A stretch of DNA of 64,000 nt from Streptomyces aureus (GCF_000725495.1 NZ_JNZD01000003.1:124001-188000); one strand, 5' to 3'; numbered from the stretch's first letter, positions 1 through 9,696 are shown. Program-made: numbers and translations. Notes: generated by a model from the sequence alone, not told the origin.

Positions 1-1
1 G

Positions 2-463
2 CCGGAACGCGAGTACCAGTACTTCGCCGTCGACTATCTGCGCCGCCATGTGTCCCGCCTGTCGTCGGGCTTCCTCCCGGTGGCATGGCATCTCGTCTCC
101 ACCGTCTCCTGGTGGGACACCGTCGACCTGCTCGCCGCGCACGTGGTGGGCGGCCTGGTGGCCGCCGACCCGCGGCTGCGCGCCGACATGGACGCCTGGA
201 TCGAGGACGACGACCTGTGGGTCGTCCGCACCGCGCTGCTCCACCAGCTCCGCTACAAGCAGGACACCGACACCGGGCGCCTCATCGCCTACTGCGTCCG
301 GCAGTCGGGCCATCCCGACTTCTTCGTCCGCAAGGCCGTCGGCTGGTGTCTGCGCGAGTACGCCAAGACCGACCCGGACGCCGTACGGGACTTCGTGGCC
401 CGGGAACGGACGAGGCTCGCGCCGCTGTCCGTGCGCGAGGCGTTCAAGAACATCGGTCCCTGA
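2..463 (+). CDS. DNA alkylation repair protein, AlkD-like (5' partial)
   Basis: The frame is open from the window edge, so the N-terminus lies outside. The visible part has the helical repeats of the AlkD/HEAT-like DNA glycosylase family, which removes alkylated purines without flipping the base. The segment SWWDTVDLLA carries the aromatic pair and the aspartate that correspond to the active-site region of Bacillus AlkD. The end, VRKAVGWCLREYAKTDPDAVRDFV, in two halves (VRKAVGWCLREYAK, then TDPDAVRDFV), is the typical last repeat. The internal ATG at 50 is not the start, because the alpha-helical fold continues upstream of it. Function is inferred from these motifs; the substrate cannot be read from the sequence. 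Confidence 0.85.
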   Translation, partial: PEREYQYFAVDYLRRHVSRLSSGFLPVAWHLVSTVSWWDTVDLLAAHVVGGLVAADPRLRADMDAWIEDDDLWVVRTALLHQLRYKQDTDTGRLIAYCVRQSGHPDFFVRKAVGWCLREYAKTDPDAVRDFVARERTRLAPLSVREAFKNIGP

Positions 464-550
464 GACCCCGTAAGGCTCCCGGCGTCCCACCGGTCCACCG
501 CGTACCGAAAATGGTTCGACGCGGACGGGCCCGTCGGAGATGATCTCCTC

Positions 551-652
551 ATGTTCCGGTACGCCTTCCTCCTCGCAGCATCCGCAGTCGCGGATGCGCC
601 GAAGGCTGCCGTCCAGATCATCACGGCAGCCGTCGACGGCGCCCGAAGCTGA
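551..652 (+). CDS. possible 33-residue small protein
   Basis: This lies in the 321-base gap between the AlkD-like gene and tuf3, which otherwise holds no recognisable gene. An ATG at 551 opens a short frame, MFRYAFLLAASAVADAPKAA followed by VQIITAAVDGARS, and ends with TGA at 650-652. A GGAGA lies about 9 bases upstream and could be a ribosome binding site. The first half is hydrophobic, the second amphipathic. I do not recognise the peptide. It could be a short membrane-associated protein or chance; only conservation in relatives would decide. Confidence 0.3.
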   Translation: MFRYAFLLAASAVADAPKAAVQIITAAVDGARS

Positions 653-784
653 CCCTTCCCGGATCGTCCGGCAGACCCCGCAGGGGGAGGGTCGGAATCT
701 CCTGGGGGTCCCCGTCCCGGCCGCTCCGCGCGCCGGGGCCGTCACTCAGCTCCGCTGACACCGAAGAGGCTTCGAGGATCTGTC

Positions 785-1954
<1,170 letters not shown>

Positions 1955-1976
1955 CGCCCGGCCACGACAGGCCCGC

Positions 1977-2003
1977 GGGGCCCGCCGCACGACGGCGGGC
2001 CCC
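1977..2003 (+). terminator. terminator hairpin after tuf3
   Basis: An 11-bp perfect stem (1977-1987 with 1993-2003, GGGGCCCGCCG) closes a 5-nt loop 22 bases after the tuf3 stop codon. There is no T-tract, which is common for Streptomyces terminators. Confidence 0.7.
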
Positions 2004-2030
2004 GTTCCCGTCGCCGGGGCCCGCCCCGTA

Positions 2031-2200
2031 CGCGGTGTCACGGGGGACCTGTTCGTGGTGGTGGCGGCTCGGAGGGCCTGATCGCGGTGCCACGGAGAGC
2101 CCCGTTCGAGGTGGTTCGGAAGGCTCCGCTGGCGGTGCCGGGCAGGCCCGGTTCGCGGTCGCTCGGACGGTCTGTTCGCGGTGCCCCGGGCTGTCCTGTC
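2031..2200. repeat. degenerate 23-24 bp tandem repeat, about 7 copies
   Basis: Units begin near 2031, 2054, 2083, 2107, 2131, 2154 and 2177. Each opens with CGCGGTG or a close variant and ends with a CTGTT or CCGTT-like segment. All are 23-24 bp except the second, which is 29 bp. The array fills the space between the tuf3 terminator and the promoter of the next gene. It has no clear coding potential; open frames across it are probably composition artefacts. Confidence 0.65.
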
Positions 2201-2253
2201 CGAGTCGCGAGGAGGCGCCGGCCGGGTCTGCGGGCGTGCCGCACAATGGACGC

Positions 2254-3099
2254 GTGGACGAGCCGATACCCGTGACGCGGGCCGTGGATCACGGGACCGC
2301 CAAGCTGATGCCCGACGTCGACCGCGAACGGGCGTGGCTGCTCACCGTGGACGGCGCGCCCCAGTCGTACGTCGATCTGGACGAGCCGACGCACCTGGAG
2401 TTCGAGTACACCCGGCGGCTCGGGCACGTGCTGGACACCGTGCGGGAGCCGGGGCGCGCGCTGGACGTGCTGCACCTCGGCGGCGGGGCGCTCACCCTGC
2501 CCCGTTACGTCGCGGCCACCCGGCCCGGTTCACGCCAGGACGTGATCGAGGCGGACAAGGGCCTCCTGGAGCTGATCGAGGAATGCCTGCCGGTGCCCGA
2601 CGGCACGGGCATCGAAGCGCACCGCGCCGACGCCCGCGCCTGGATCGAGGCCGCCGCCCCCGACTCCGCGGACATCCTGATCGCGGACGTCTTCGGCGGC
2701 TCGCGCGTCCCCGCGCACCTGACCTCCACCGCCTACGCGAGCGCCGCCGAGCGCGTGCTGCGCCCCGACGGCGTCTACCTCGCCAACCTCGCCGACGCGG
2801 CGCCCTTCGCGTTCCTGCGCTCCCAGCTCGCCACGTTCGCCACGGTGTTCGAGGAGATCGCCCTCATCGCGGAACCCGGAGTGCTGCGCGGGCGACGCTT
2901 CGGCAACGCCGTGCTCGTGGCCTCCCACCGTCCGCTCGACACGGCGGCCCTGGCCCGCCGTACCGCCGCCGACACCTTCCCCGCACGGGTCGAACACGGC
3001 CCCGCACTGCGGGACTTCATCGGCGCGGCCGTTCCGGTGCGCGACGAGGACGCGGTGCCCTCACCCGAGCCGCCCGGCGGCTCCTTCGGCATCGGCTGA
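2254..3099 (+). CDS. spermidine synthase-like methyltransferase-fold protein
   Basis: A 281-residue protein with the Rossmann fold of spermidine synthase-like proteins. LDVLHLGGGALTLPRYVA is the nucleotide/decarboxy-SAM binding loop, followed by an acidic end of strand 2 (VIEAD) and DILIADVFGG, matching the region that holds the catalytic aspartate in true polyamine synthases. Streptomyces relatives are usually annotated as spermidine synthase or fused MFS/spermidine synthase; the real substrate is unknown. The GTG at 2254 is chosen because a -10-like CACAAT (2242-2247) lies 6 bases upstream, suggesting a leaderless transcript, and the frame farther upstream runs through repeats. The 3' end overlaps the convergent MFS gene by 39 bp. 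Confidence 0.8.
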   Translation: MDEPIPVTRAVDHGTAKLMPDVDRERAWLLTVDGAPQSYVDLDEPTHLEFEYTRRLGHVLDTVREPGRALDVLHLGGGALTLPRYVAATRPGSRQDVIEADKGLLELIEECLPVPDGTGIEAHRADARAWIEAAAPDSADILIADVFGGSRVPAHLTSTAYASAAERVLRPDGVYLANLADAAPFAFLRSQLATFATVFEEIALIAEPGVLRGRRFGNAVLVASHRPLDTAALARRTAADTFPARVEHGPALRDFIGAAVPVRDEDAVPSPEPPGGSFGIG

Positions 3100-4383
3100 G
3101 ACGTGCTCCGCGCCGGATACCGCGGCGGGAGCGCCCTGCGCCACCGCCCGGGACCGCCGCGTCAGATTCCGGACGTCCGGGACGCACAGCACCGCCGCCG
3201 TGACCAGCACGACGAGCGTGGCGCAGCCCCACAGCGCGGTGGTGCGGCCGAAGGCCTGCTCCGCGGGGCCCGCCAGCGCCGTGGCAAGCGGGACCATCGC
3301 GATCGACCCGAACCAGTCGTACGCCGACACCCGGGACAGCTTCTCCTCGGGGATCTCCTGGTGGAGCGCCGTCATCCAGGACACGCCGAACACCTCGATC
3401 GCCAGACCGCTGACGAACATCACGGCGTACAGCGGTCCCACCGGCAGCGGGACCGCGAGCGCGGCGGCGGGGGCCGCGAGCGGGAACACGCACAGGGTGC
3501 CCGCGAGCAGCAGACGGCGGGGCTTCCAGCGGGTCATGAGCAGCGCGCCGCCCACGGTTCCCGCGCCGAACGCGCCGAGCGCCAGGCCCCAGGGTCCCGG
3601 CCCGCCGAGACTGTCCCGGGCCACCAGCGGACCGTAGACCGCGTCCGCGGCCCCGACGACCGCGACCACCACGGAGAACTGGGCGACGATCGTCCACAGC
3701 CAGGGCCGTCCGACGAACTCGTGCCAGCCGTCGCGCAGGTCGGCGAGCAGACCGCCACCGGGTTCCCGCGGCGGTATGTGGCCGACGTCGAGGAAGGAGC
3801 GCAGCGCGCCGGCGACGGCGAACGCCACCGCGTCCACGGCGAGCACCCAGCCGGGGCCGATCACGGCCACCAGCGCGCCGCCCAGGGCCGCCCCGCCGAG
3901 GCCCGCGCCCTGCATCGCCATCCGGAACATCGCGAACGCGCGGCTCGCCTGCTCGCCCCGCACCGAGGACATGAGCATGCCCTCGGCGGCCGGGTTGAAG
4001 AACGCCTGCCCGGTGCCGCCGAGCGCCGACAGCAGCATCATCTGCCACAGCCGTGCCTCGCCGGAGAGCACCAGGACGGCGAACGCCGCCTGCGAGACAC
4101 AGTTGAGGGCGTTGGCCGCGACCATCACCCGGTGCCGCGGCAGCCGGTCCGCCACCGCTCCGCCGATCAGCAGGAACAACACCAGCGGCAGGGTCCGCGC
4201 CGCGGCCACCAGACCGACGTCGCCGCCGTCGCCGCCCGCGCCGAGCACGGCGAACGCCGCGGCGATGAGCGCGCCCTGGCTGCCCAGGTTGGTGACCACC
4301 GCGGCGGCGGTCAGAAGGGTGTAGTTCCGGCCCGCCCAGGAGGGGCGGCGAGAGCGTCGGGGGAGGTCGGCGGCTGAGGTCAC
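3061..4383 (-). CDS. MFS exporter
   Basis: A 440-residue major facilitator with about 12 hydrophobic segments. The loop between helices 2 and 3 reads GGAVADRLPRHRVM, the conserved MFS motif A in the form seen in EntS-like and macrolide-type drug or siderophore exporters. The GTG at 4383 is preferred over an ATG at 4425: GATAGT lies 6 bases upstream of the GTG, and the extra 14 residues are not typical. Substrate is unknown. The tail overlaps the tail of the spermidine synthase-like gene, an arrangement that makes antisense effects possible but does not prove a shared role. Confidence 0.82.
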   Translation of the reverse strand: MTSAADLPRRSRRPSWAGRNYTLLTAAAVVTNLGSQGALIAAAFAVLGAGGDGGDVGLVAAARTLPLVLFLLIGGAVADRLPRHRVMVAANALNCVSQAAFAVLVLSGEARLWQMMLLSALGGTGQAFFNPAAEGMLMSSVRGEQASRAFAMFRMAMQGAGLGGAALGGALVAVIGPGWVLAVDAVAFAVAGALRSFLDVGHIPPREPGGGLLADLRDGWHEFVGRPWLWTIVAQFSVVVAVVGAADAVYGPLVARDSLGGPGPWGLALGAFGAGTVGGALLMTRWKPRRLLLAGTLCVFPLAAPAAALAVPLPVGPLYAVMFVSGLAIEVFGVSWMTALHQEIPEEKLSRVSAYDWFGSIAMVPLATALAGPAEQAFGRTTALWGCATLVVLVTAAVLCVPDVRNLTRRSRAVAQGAPAAVSGAEHVSADAEGAAGRLG

Positions 4384-4498
4384 CGGGAGACTATCGCCGC
4401 CCGGTGCCCGTCTTGCCAAACCCATTGCCTGCGCCGTTGCAGGTGCCCGTCCTGCCGGGCACCGACGAGCCGGGTGCGGCCCTCACGGGCCGCGCGGC

Positions 4499-5533
4499 TC
4501 AGGAAGCCTGCGGGTCGCCGTGCAGGCGCACGGTGCTGAGGATCTTCTTCACGGTCGCGTCCGGGATCTCCTCCGATACGCCCTTGGCCGCGTAGAGCGT
4601 CCAGGACACGAAGTCGCCCGCCGAGTTCTTGAAGGCGAACGTGGTCGCCTTGCCGTCGGAGTCGCACTTGCCCTTCTTGACGACGCCCTTGGAGTACGTC
4701 GTCGCGACGCTGCCCTCGATGCCCGAGGCCGTGGTGTACGGCGCGGGCTTGCCGATCTTCAGGAGCTTCTTCGAGGCGTCCTTCTGGTCGGTGTAGCCGC
4801 CGAACACCCACCAGGCGGAGTCGTTGCGCGCCACGTCGTCGGTGTTCTTGGCGCCGCTCTGGCCCTTGGTGCCCGCGGCGGCCAGCGAAGTGTCCTCGGT
4901 GCGGCCGTCCTTGTCCGAGTCGGACGTGCACCACTTCTCCTTGAGGAACGCGGGCGCGGACATGCCGATCAGCAGGGACCCGTCGCCCTTCTTGTCGTCC
5001 TCGAAGCCGATGAAGGTGCCGGACGTGCTGACGTTCCAGTCCGCCGGCACGTCGAAGGCGGTGCCCCACTTCGGGTTCACCACGACCTTCCAGCCGGCGA
5101 TCGTCGGCTTCTCGTCGTCGCCGCCGCGCGGGTTGTCGTCACCCGTGCTCGGGCTCGCCGAGGTGGGGGCCGTCGGCTTCGGGGACTTGGACGAGTCGCC
5201 GCCGGCCTTGTCGTTCTTGTCGCCGCCGCCCAGGACGAGGAAACCGGTGACCCCGGCCGCGATCACGACCGCCGTGGCCGCGACGATCGCGGTGATCTTC
5301 GTCTTGTTGCCGCCGCCACCGCCGCCGTTGCCGCCGGGCGCCTGGGGCATGCCGAGGGGATCCGACGGCGCCCCCCACTGCTGCTGCCCCGGCTGCTGTC
5401 CGTACGGGCCAGGCTGCGGATACCCGTATCCGGGCTGCTGATACGGATTCGGCTGCTGGTAACCCGGCTGCTGGTACGGGTTCTGGTCCTGCGGATTCTG
5501 CTCGCCCCCGGGCGGCTGCTGTCCTGGCCACAT
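4499..5533 (-). CDS. membrane-anchored protein with P/Q/G-rich N-terminus (copy A)
   Basis: A 344-residue protein of unrecognised function. Residues 1 to about 85 are rich in proline, glutamine, glycine and tyrosine (repeats such as NPYQQPGYQQ) and probably cytoplasmic. One membrane helix follows (TAIVAATAVVIAAGVTGFLV), then a Ser/Thr/Pro linker and an outside domain with GWKVVVNPKWGTAFDVPADW and KWCTSD. The next gene upstream encodes a paralogue with the same order of parts, so the pair is a tandem duplication. The ATG at 5533 begins the MWPGQQPPGG repeat shared with the paralogue; an upstream in-frame start gives only non-conserved residues. A TATCGT lies 8 bases upstream. Confidence 0.75.
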   Translation of the reverse strand: MWPGQQPPGGEQNPQDQNPYQQPGYQQPNPYQQPGYGYPQPGPYGQQPGQQQWGAPSDPLGMPQAPGGNGGGGGGNKTKITAIVAATAVVIAAGVTGFLVLGGGDKNDKAGGDSSKSPKPTAPTSASPSTGDDNPRGGDDEKPTIAGWKVVVNPKWGTAFDVPADWNVSTSGTFIGFEDDKKGDGSLLIGMSAPAFLKEKWCTSDSDKDGRTEDTSLAAAGTKGQSGAKNTDDVARNDSAWWVFGGYTDQKDASKKLLKIGKPAPYTTASGIEGSVATTYSKGVVKKGKCDSDGKATTFAFKNSAGDFVSWTLYAAKGVSEEIPDATVKKILSTVRLHGDPQAS

Positions 5534-5647
5534 GGCTGGTAACGATAGAGGGGCCCTCGACCCGGGTGCCACGGCGGCCCCCGAATCGGCCACGCGTTCG
5601 GGACACTTGTCCGATTGATCCGGTCTCGGGCCTCCTCTGACGTCGGA

Positions 5648-6706
5648 TCAGGACCCTGTCGGGTCGCCGTGCAGACGCACGGTGCTCAGGATCTTCAGGA
5701 TGGTCGCGTCGGGGATCTCGTCCTTCACGCCGGTGGCCCCGTAGAGGTTCCACGCCACGAAGTCGCCCGCGGAGTTCTTGAATCCGAACGTGACGGCCTT
5801 GCCGTCGCTCGCGCACTTGCCCTTCCGCGGCGTGTGCTCGGACCTGGCCCAGGCGACGCTGCCGCTGATGCCCGAGGCCGTGGTGTAGGGCTTGGCCTTC
5901 TTGTCGAACGTCAGGCTCTTCTTGTCGGGCTGCGTGTAGCCGCCGAACACCCACCAGGGGACCTGGTTCACGGCCACCTCGTCGGTGTTCTTGGCTCCGC
6001 TCGCCCCCTTGGTGCCCGCGGCGCCGAGCGCGGTGTCCTGCGTACGGCCGTCCTTGTCGTCGTCGGACGTGCACCACTTGGACTTGTAGTAGGCGGGCGC
6101 CGACATCATGATCAGCGGCTTGTCGCCGGCCTTGGCGTCGCGCTTCTCGAAGCCGATCGAGGTGGTCGGTGACGCCACCTCCCAGTCGGCGGGGACGTCG
6201 AAGGCCGTTCCCCACTTGGGATTGACGACGACCTTCCAGCCGGGGACGGTCGGCTTGTCTGCCGCGCCACCGCGCCGGTCGCTCCCGGAGGGTGACGTGC
6301 CCGGGCTCTTCGGAGTGCTCGCCGAGGGCGTCGAGCCGGTGTTCCCGTCGCCGTCCGCCCGGTCGTCCTTGCCGCCGCCGAGCAGGACGGCCCCGGTCAC
6401 CCCGGCGGCCACGACCACGGCGGTGGCCGCGACGATCGCGATCACCTTCGTCCGGTTCCCGTTGCCGCGCGGCGGCTCCGGAGCACCCGCGGGAGAGGGC
6501 GTGCCCCACTGCTGCTGTCCCGGCGGGGTTCCGTACGGGCCGGGCCCCTGCGGATACCCCGGCTGCGGGGGCGGGGTCCCCTGGTAGCCGGGCTGCGCGT
6601 AGGGGTTCGGCTGCTGGTACCCCGGCTGCTGATACGGGTTGGGTCCCTGCGGGTTCTGCCCCTGCGGGTTCTGCTCGCCTCCGGGCGGCTGCTGTCCTGA
6701 CCACAT
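5648..6706 (-). CDS. membrane-anchored protein with P/Q/G-rich N-terminus (copy B)
   Basis: A 352-residue paralogue of the protein at 4499-5533. It starts MWSGQQPPGGEQNPQG, continues through a longer NPYQQPGY-type repeat region, one membrane helix (VIAIVAATAVVVAAGVTGAV) and an external domain with the same GWKVVVNPKWGTAFDVPADW signature and a KWCTSDDDKDGRTQD segment. Both end with TVRLHGDP plus two or three residues. The outer domains keep single cysteines at similar places, so intermolecular disulfides are possible. A TAACGT lies 8 bases before the ATG. P/Q-rich tails of this kind often bind cytoplasmic partners in actinobacteria, but the role here is unknown. Confidence 0.75.
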   Translation of the reverse strand: MWSGQQPPGGEQNPQGQNPQGPNPYQQPGYQQPNPYAQPGYQGTPPPQPGYPQGPGPYGTPPGQQQWGTPSPAGAPEPPRGNGNRTKVIAIVAATAVVVAAGVTGAVLLGGGKDDRADGDGNTGSTPSASTPKSPGTSPSGSDRRGGAADKPTVPGWKVVVNPKWGTAFDVPADWEVASPTTSIGFEKRDAKAGDKPLIMMSAPAYYKSKWCTSDDDKDGRTQDTALGAAGTKGASGAKNTDEVAVNQVPWWVFGGYTQPDKKSLTFDKKAKPYTTASGISGSVAWARSEHTPRKGKCASDGKAVTFGFKNSAGDFVAWNLYGATGVKDEIPDATILKILSTVRLHGDPTGS

Positions 6707-6863
6707 GGAACGCCACGTTAGGGGCGCTCGTGAAACGTTTCTGTCACCGCGTCTCGTCAGGCCTGTACCGGAGTGCGTCTCCGCCTCTCGTCCCCGGCTC
6801 CCGTCGTCCGGAGCGTGCGGGGCCGCCCGGACCCGGGTCGGGTACCGGGTCTGGCCAAGGATT

Positions 6864-6881
6864 GCTACTCATGGGTAACAT
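6864..6881 (+). promoter_or_regulatory. -10 box with overlapping palindromic operator candidate
   Basis: TAACAT (6876-6881) lies 6 bases before the ATG at 6888. It overlaps an imperfect palindrome, GCTACTCA/TGGGTAAC (6864-6879, 6 of 8 pairs). TTACTCATGAGTAA-like elements are typical of TetR-family regulators of acyl-CoA metabolism, which suits the downstream hotdog enzyme. This is inference. Confidence 0.45.
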
Positions 6882-6887
6882 CCTGGT

Positions 6888-7340
6888 ATGAGCGCAGACC
6901 AGATGACGATCGGCGAGATGCTCGCCGCGACCGTGCCGATGGCCCGGACCCTGAACCTCGAGTTCGTGGAGACCACTCCGGAGAAGGCCGTCGTGGCGCT
7001 CCCGGACCAGGGTGACTTCCACAACCACGTCGGCGGACCGCACGCCGGAGCCATGTTCACGCTGGGGGAGTCGGCCAGCGGTGCGATCGTGCTCGCCGCC
7101 TTCGGGGACCAGCTCTCGCGCGCCGTGCCGCTCGCGGTCAGCGCCGAGATCGCGTACAAGAAGCTCGCGATGGGCCCGGTCACGGCCACCGCCACCCTCG
7201 GGCGGCCCGCCGCCGACGTGATCGCCGACCTCGACGCCGGGCGGCGCCCCGAGTTCCCGGTCACCATCGCCATCCAGCGCGCGGACGGCGCGGTGACCGG
7301 CGAGATGACGGTCGTCTGGACGCTCCGCCCGAACGGCTGA
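6888..7340 (+). CDS. hotdog-fold thioesterase (DUF4442/PaaI-like)
   Basis: A 150-residue single-domain hotdog protein. The motif NHVGGPHAGAMFTLGESASG corresponds to the conserved helix of PaaI/DUF4442 acyl-CoA thioesterases, in which the asparagine/histidine and the acidic residue of the helix (here E) hydrolyse a thioester. Family members usually act as small cytoplasmic tetramers. No neighbouring gene defines the acyl group. A strong 30-bp terminator hairpin follows at 7370. Confidence 0.82.
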   Translation: MSADQMTIGEMLAATVPMARTLNLEFVETTPEKAVVALPDQGDFHNHVGGPHAGAMFTLGESASGAIVLAAFGDQLSRAVPLAVSAEIAYKKLAMGPVTATATLGRPAADVIADLDAGRRPEFPVTIAIQRADGAVTGEMTVVWTLRPNG

Positions 7341-7369
7341 CGCTTCCCCCCCCCGCGACTTTCCGGCTT

Positions 7370-7436
7370 CCGGGTCGGAGCACACGAGGGCGCCTCCGGA
7401 CGCGGGCCGGAGGCGCCCTCGTGTGCTCCGACCCGG
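7370..7436 (+). terminator. very long terminator-like hairpin
   Basis: A perfect 30-bp inverted repeat (7370-7399 with 7407-7436) surrounds a 7-nt loop (ACGCGGG), 29 bases after the thioesterase stop codon. The stem is unusually long for a bacterial terminator and has no T-tract. Segments of its right arm are repeated downstream. Confidence 0.7.
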
Positions 7437-7535
7437 TGCCCCGGACGCGGCCGGAAGTGCCCTCGCGTGTTCCCTCGCGGGGCTCGGGTGTAGCCCGGGG
7501 TGCCCTCATGCGCTTCCATCCGGTGCCCCGGACGC
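7413..7535. repeat. degenerate repeats of the terminator arm
   Basis: A GTGCCCTCGTGTGCTCC-like 17-18-mer occurs three times, at 7413, 7457 and 7500 (spacing 44 and 43). CGGTGCCCCGGACGC occurs exactly at 7434-7448 and 7521-7535. The first copies are part of the hairpin at 7370-7436, so the array looks like diverged partial duplications of that stem. Confidence 0.5.
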
Positions 7536-7581
7536 CCCCTCGTCGTTGGCAACCCGAGACCACACGACCCTGGGGGACGCC

Positions 7582-7956
7582 ATGACGAACCAGCCGCCGC
7601 CCATGCCCGCCACCCCGCCCTCCGTGGCCCTGCCCGCCGTCGCGCCGAAGCAGGTCGTGACGCGCCGCCGCGTCCTGACCGTGGCCGTCCTCCTGGCCGG
7701 CGCCCTCGCCGTCGGCGGAATCGTCCACTGGCTCGGCCGGCCGTCCTACGACGAGGTCGTCCGGGGATGCCAGAGAGCCCTCGTCGCCCAGTACGAGGCA
7801 CACGGCAGAGGCAGGCCGTCCGCCTGCGACGGCGTGAAGGGCGACGACTACGACGCACTCGTCCTCAACACGGCCATGGGCAACCTGGGCTGGCTCGACC
7901 GCGACGGCACGTTCGACAAGGACAAGATGCTCGAGGGAACGCTCGACGAGCCGTAG
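7582..7956 (+). CDS. small membrane-anchored protein of unknown function
   Basis: A 124-residue protein with a proline-rich cytoplasmic N-terminus (about 25 residues), a positively charged TRRR stretch, one membrane helix (VLTVAVLLAGALAVGGIV) and an external domain of about 75 residues containing CQRALVAQYEAHGRGRPSAC, where two cysteines could pair. The ATG at 7582 has GGGGGAC 4 bases upstream. Similar small 'CxxALxAxY' proteins are widespread and uncharacterised in Streptomyces. I cannot assign a function. Confidence 0.7.
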   Translation: MTNQPPPMPATPPSVALPAVAPKQVVTRRRVLTVAVLLAGALAVGGIVHWLGRPSYDEVVRGCQRALVAQYEAHGRGRPSACDGVKGDDYDALVLNTAMGNLGWLDRDGTFDKDKMLEGTLDEP

Positions 7957-7980
7957 GCCGCCCCGCAGGCCGACGCTCCC

Positions 7981-8385
7981 TCAGCCGCGGGGCGCCCGGA
8001 TGCTCACCGTCTGGGTGACCCGGGTGCACAGCCGGCGCTCGGCGTCCTCGATGTCGCACTCCACCACCGCCGTGTCGCGCCCCACCCGCAGCACCCGGGC
8101 CTTCGCGTACGCGGCTCCCTCGCGCACGGGCCGCAGGAAGTGCGTGGTGGACGTGGTGGTGGCGGGGAGGGCGCCCGCGGGGCCGTTCAGGGCGGCGCAC
8201 ACCGCCGAGGCGACGTCGGCCAGGCCCATCAGCGCGCCACCGTGCAACCCGCCTCCCGCCGTGGACAGTTCCGGCACGAACTCGAGCTCGGCGTCCACAC
8301 CCTCGGCCGCGAGGGCGGTGAAGCGGACGCCAAGGGTCCTGGCGTACGGGGCCATCGCGTAGATGTCTTCGGCGGTGACGGTCAC
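7981..8385 (-). CDS. PaaI-family thioesterase
   Basis: A 134-residue hotdog-fold protein. STAGGGLHGGALMGLADVAS contains the HGG-x-x-x-x-x-AD signature of PaaI-type thioesterases, with the aspartate as likely general base. The GTG at 8385 is the start because AAGGAG lies 6 bases before it; the longer frame upstream covers the promoter. It is divergent from the epimerase gene and close to another hotdog gene (6888-7340), but the two differ in sequence and are not an operon. Confidence 0.82.
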   Translation of the reverse strand: MTVTAEDIYAMAPYARTLGVRFTALAAEGVDAELEFVPELSTAGGGLHGGALMGLADVASAVCAALNGPAGALPATTTSTTHFLRPVREGAAYAKARVLRVGRDTAVVECDIEDAERRLCTRVTQTVSIRAPRG

Positions 8386-8421
8386 AACGGTCTCCTTGTG
8401 GGAGGGATGAGACGGAAGTCG

Positions 8422-8450
8422 ATGATCCTTCTTATCAACTCCCTTGCCAA
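8422..8450 (-). promoter_or_regulatory. sigma70-type promoter for the PaaI-like gene
   Basis: On the minus strand TTGGCA (8445-8450) is followed after 17 bases by GATCAT (8422-8427). The spacing and hexamers fit a housekeeping promoter about 40 bases upstream of the GTG at 8385. Confidence 0.5.
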
Positions 8451-8646
8451 GGTGGGGTGTTCCGGTGGACACCCCCGAACGGTGGCCATCGTGCGGCGAA
8501 CCGGTCCGACGAGACCTTCGGACAGGCCCCGGACACCTGTTCCCTTCCGGGGCTCCATGCCCGACCCTGGCCTACGAGCGATGCGCGCGCCGCCCGTGGG
8601 CCTGGGCCGGTCCGCGTGCCGGGGAGCGGAACCGAGGAGTGCGAGC

Positions 8647-9696
8647 GTGGACATGGACGGGCGGGGCGCCGTGCTGGTGACCGGCGGCAGCGGGTTCGTC
8701 GGGAGCCATCTGGTCAGACGGCTGCTGGAGCGGGGGTACCGGGTCCGCGCCACCGTGCGCAGCACCGGGGACACGGCGAAGGTGGCCCCGCTGCGCGCGA
8801 TGCAGGAGGACTTCCCCGGCGCGCTGGAACTGTTCGAGGCGGACCTGCTGGCCGACGGCTCCTTCGACACGGCGATGAGCGGGTGCCGGGTGGTCTTCCA
8901 CGTGGCGTCGCCGTTCCTGATGCCGGAGAAGATCAAGGACGGCCGCAGGGACATGGTGGACCCGGCACTGCTGGGCACGCGCAACGTCCTGGCGGGCGTC
9001 GAACGGACACCGACGGTCGAGAAGGTCGTCCTCACCTCCACCGTCGGCGCGATCTTCGGCGACTACGTCGACGTCCGGAGCATGGACGGCGGTGTCCTGT
9101 CGGAGAAGTACTTCAACACCACCAGCACGGTCGAGAACAACCCGTACCACTACGCCAAGACGCTCGCCGAGCGCGAGGCGTGGGCGACGGAGGCGGCCCA
9201 GGACCGCTGGCGCCTGGTCTGCGTCAACCCCGGACTGGTCCTCGGCCCGTCCCTCACCCCGGCGTCGCGCTCCGGAAGCCTGTTCCTGCTGGACGAACTG
9301 TTCAAGGGCTACTTCTTCTACGGCGCCCCCGACTTCAGCTTCACCACGGCCGACGTCCGCGAGGTCGCCGACGCCCACATCGCCGCGGCGGAACACGACG
9401 GCGCCAAGGGCCGCTACATCGTCGCCGCCGAGACCATGACCTCCTTCCACGACATGGCGCGCATCGTCCGCGGCCGCCACCCGCGTGCCCCCCGGCTGCC
9501 GCGCACCCGGCTCCCGCACTGGCCGGTCCGCATCCTCGGGCCGGCCTTCGGACTGACCCAGGACTACATCCGCAAGCACCTCGGCATCCGTTTCCGCGTG
9601 GACAACAGCCGGAGCGTCCGCGAACTGGGGATCACCTACCGCCCGGTCGAGGAGACCGTGCTCGACCACTACGAGAGCTGGCGGCGGCGGGCGTGA
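8647..9696 (+). CDS. NAD-dependent epimerase/dihydroflavonol reductase-like SDR
   Basis: A 349-residue extended short-chain dehydrogenase. The N-terminal TGGSGFVGSHLVRRLLERGY is the TGxxGxxG cofactor loop, followed by ATVRS at the adenosine-binding position, which favours NADP(H). Catalytic YxxxK is Y167 and K171 within YHYAKTLAE. The layout matches plant-type dihydroflavonol 4-reductases and cinnamoyl-CoA reductases, so the substrate may be an aldehyde or ketone; sugar epimerisation is less likely. The GTG at 8647 has GAGGAG 8 bases upstream; the ATG at 8653 is an alternative. It is monocistronic. Confidence 0.85.
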   Translation: MDMDGRGAVLVTGGSGFVGSHLVRRLLERGYRVRATVRSTGDTAKVAPLRAMQEDFPGALELFEADLLADGSFDTAMSGCRVVFHVASPFLMPEKIKDGRRDMVDPALLGTRNVLAGVERTPTVEKVVLTSTVGAIFGDYVDVRSMDGGVLSEKYFNTTSTVENNPYHYAKTLAEREAWATEAAQDRWRLVCVNPGLVLGPSLTPASRSGSLFLLDELFKGYFFYGAPDFSFTTADVREVADAHIAAAEHDGAKGRYIVAAETMTSFHDMARIVRGRHPRAPRLPRTRLPHWPVRILGPAFGLTQDYIRKHLGIRFRVDNSRSVRELGITYRPVEETVLDHYESWRRRA

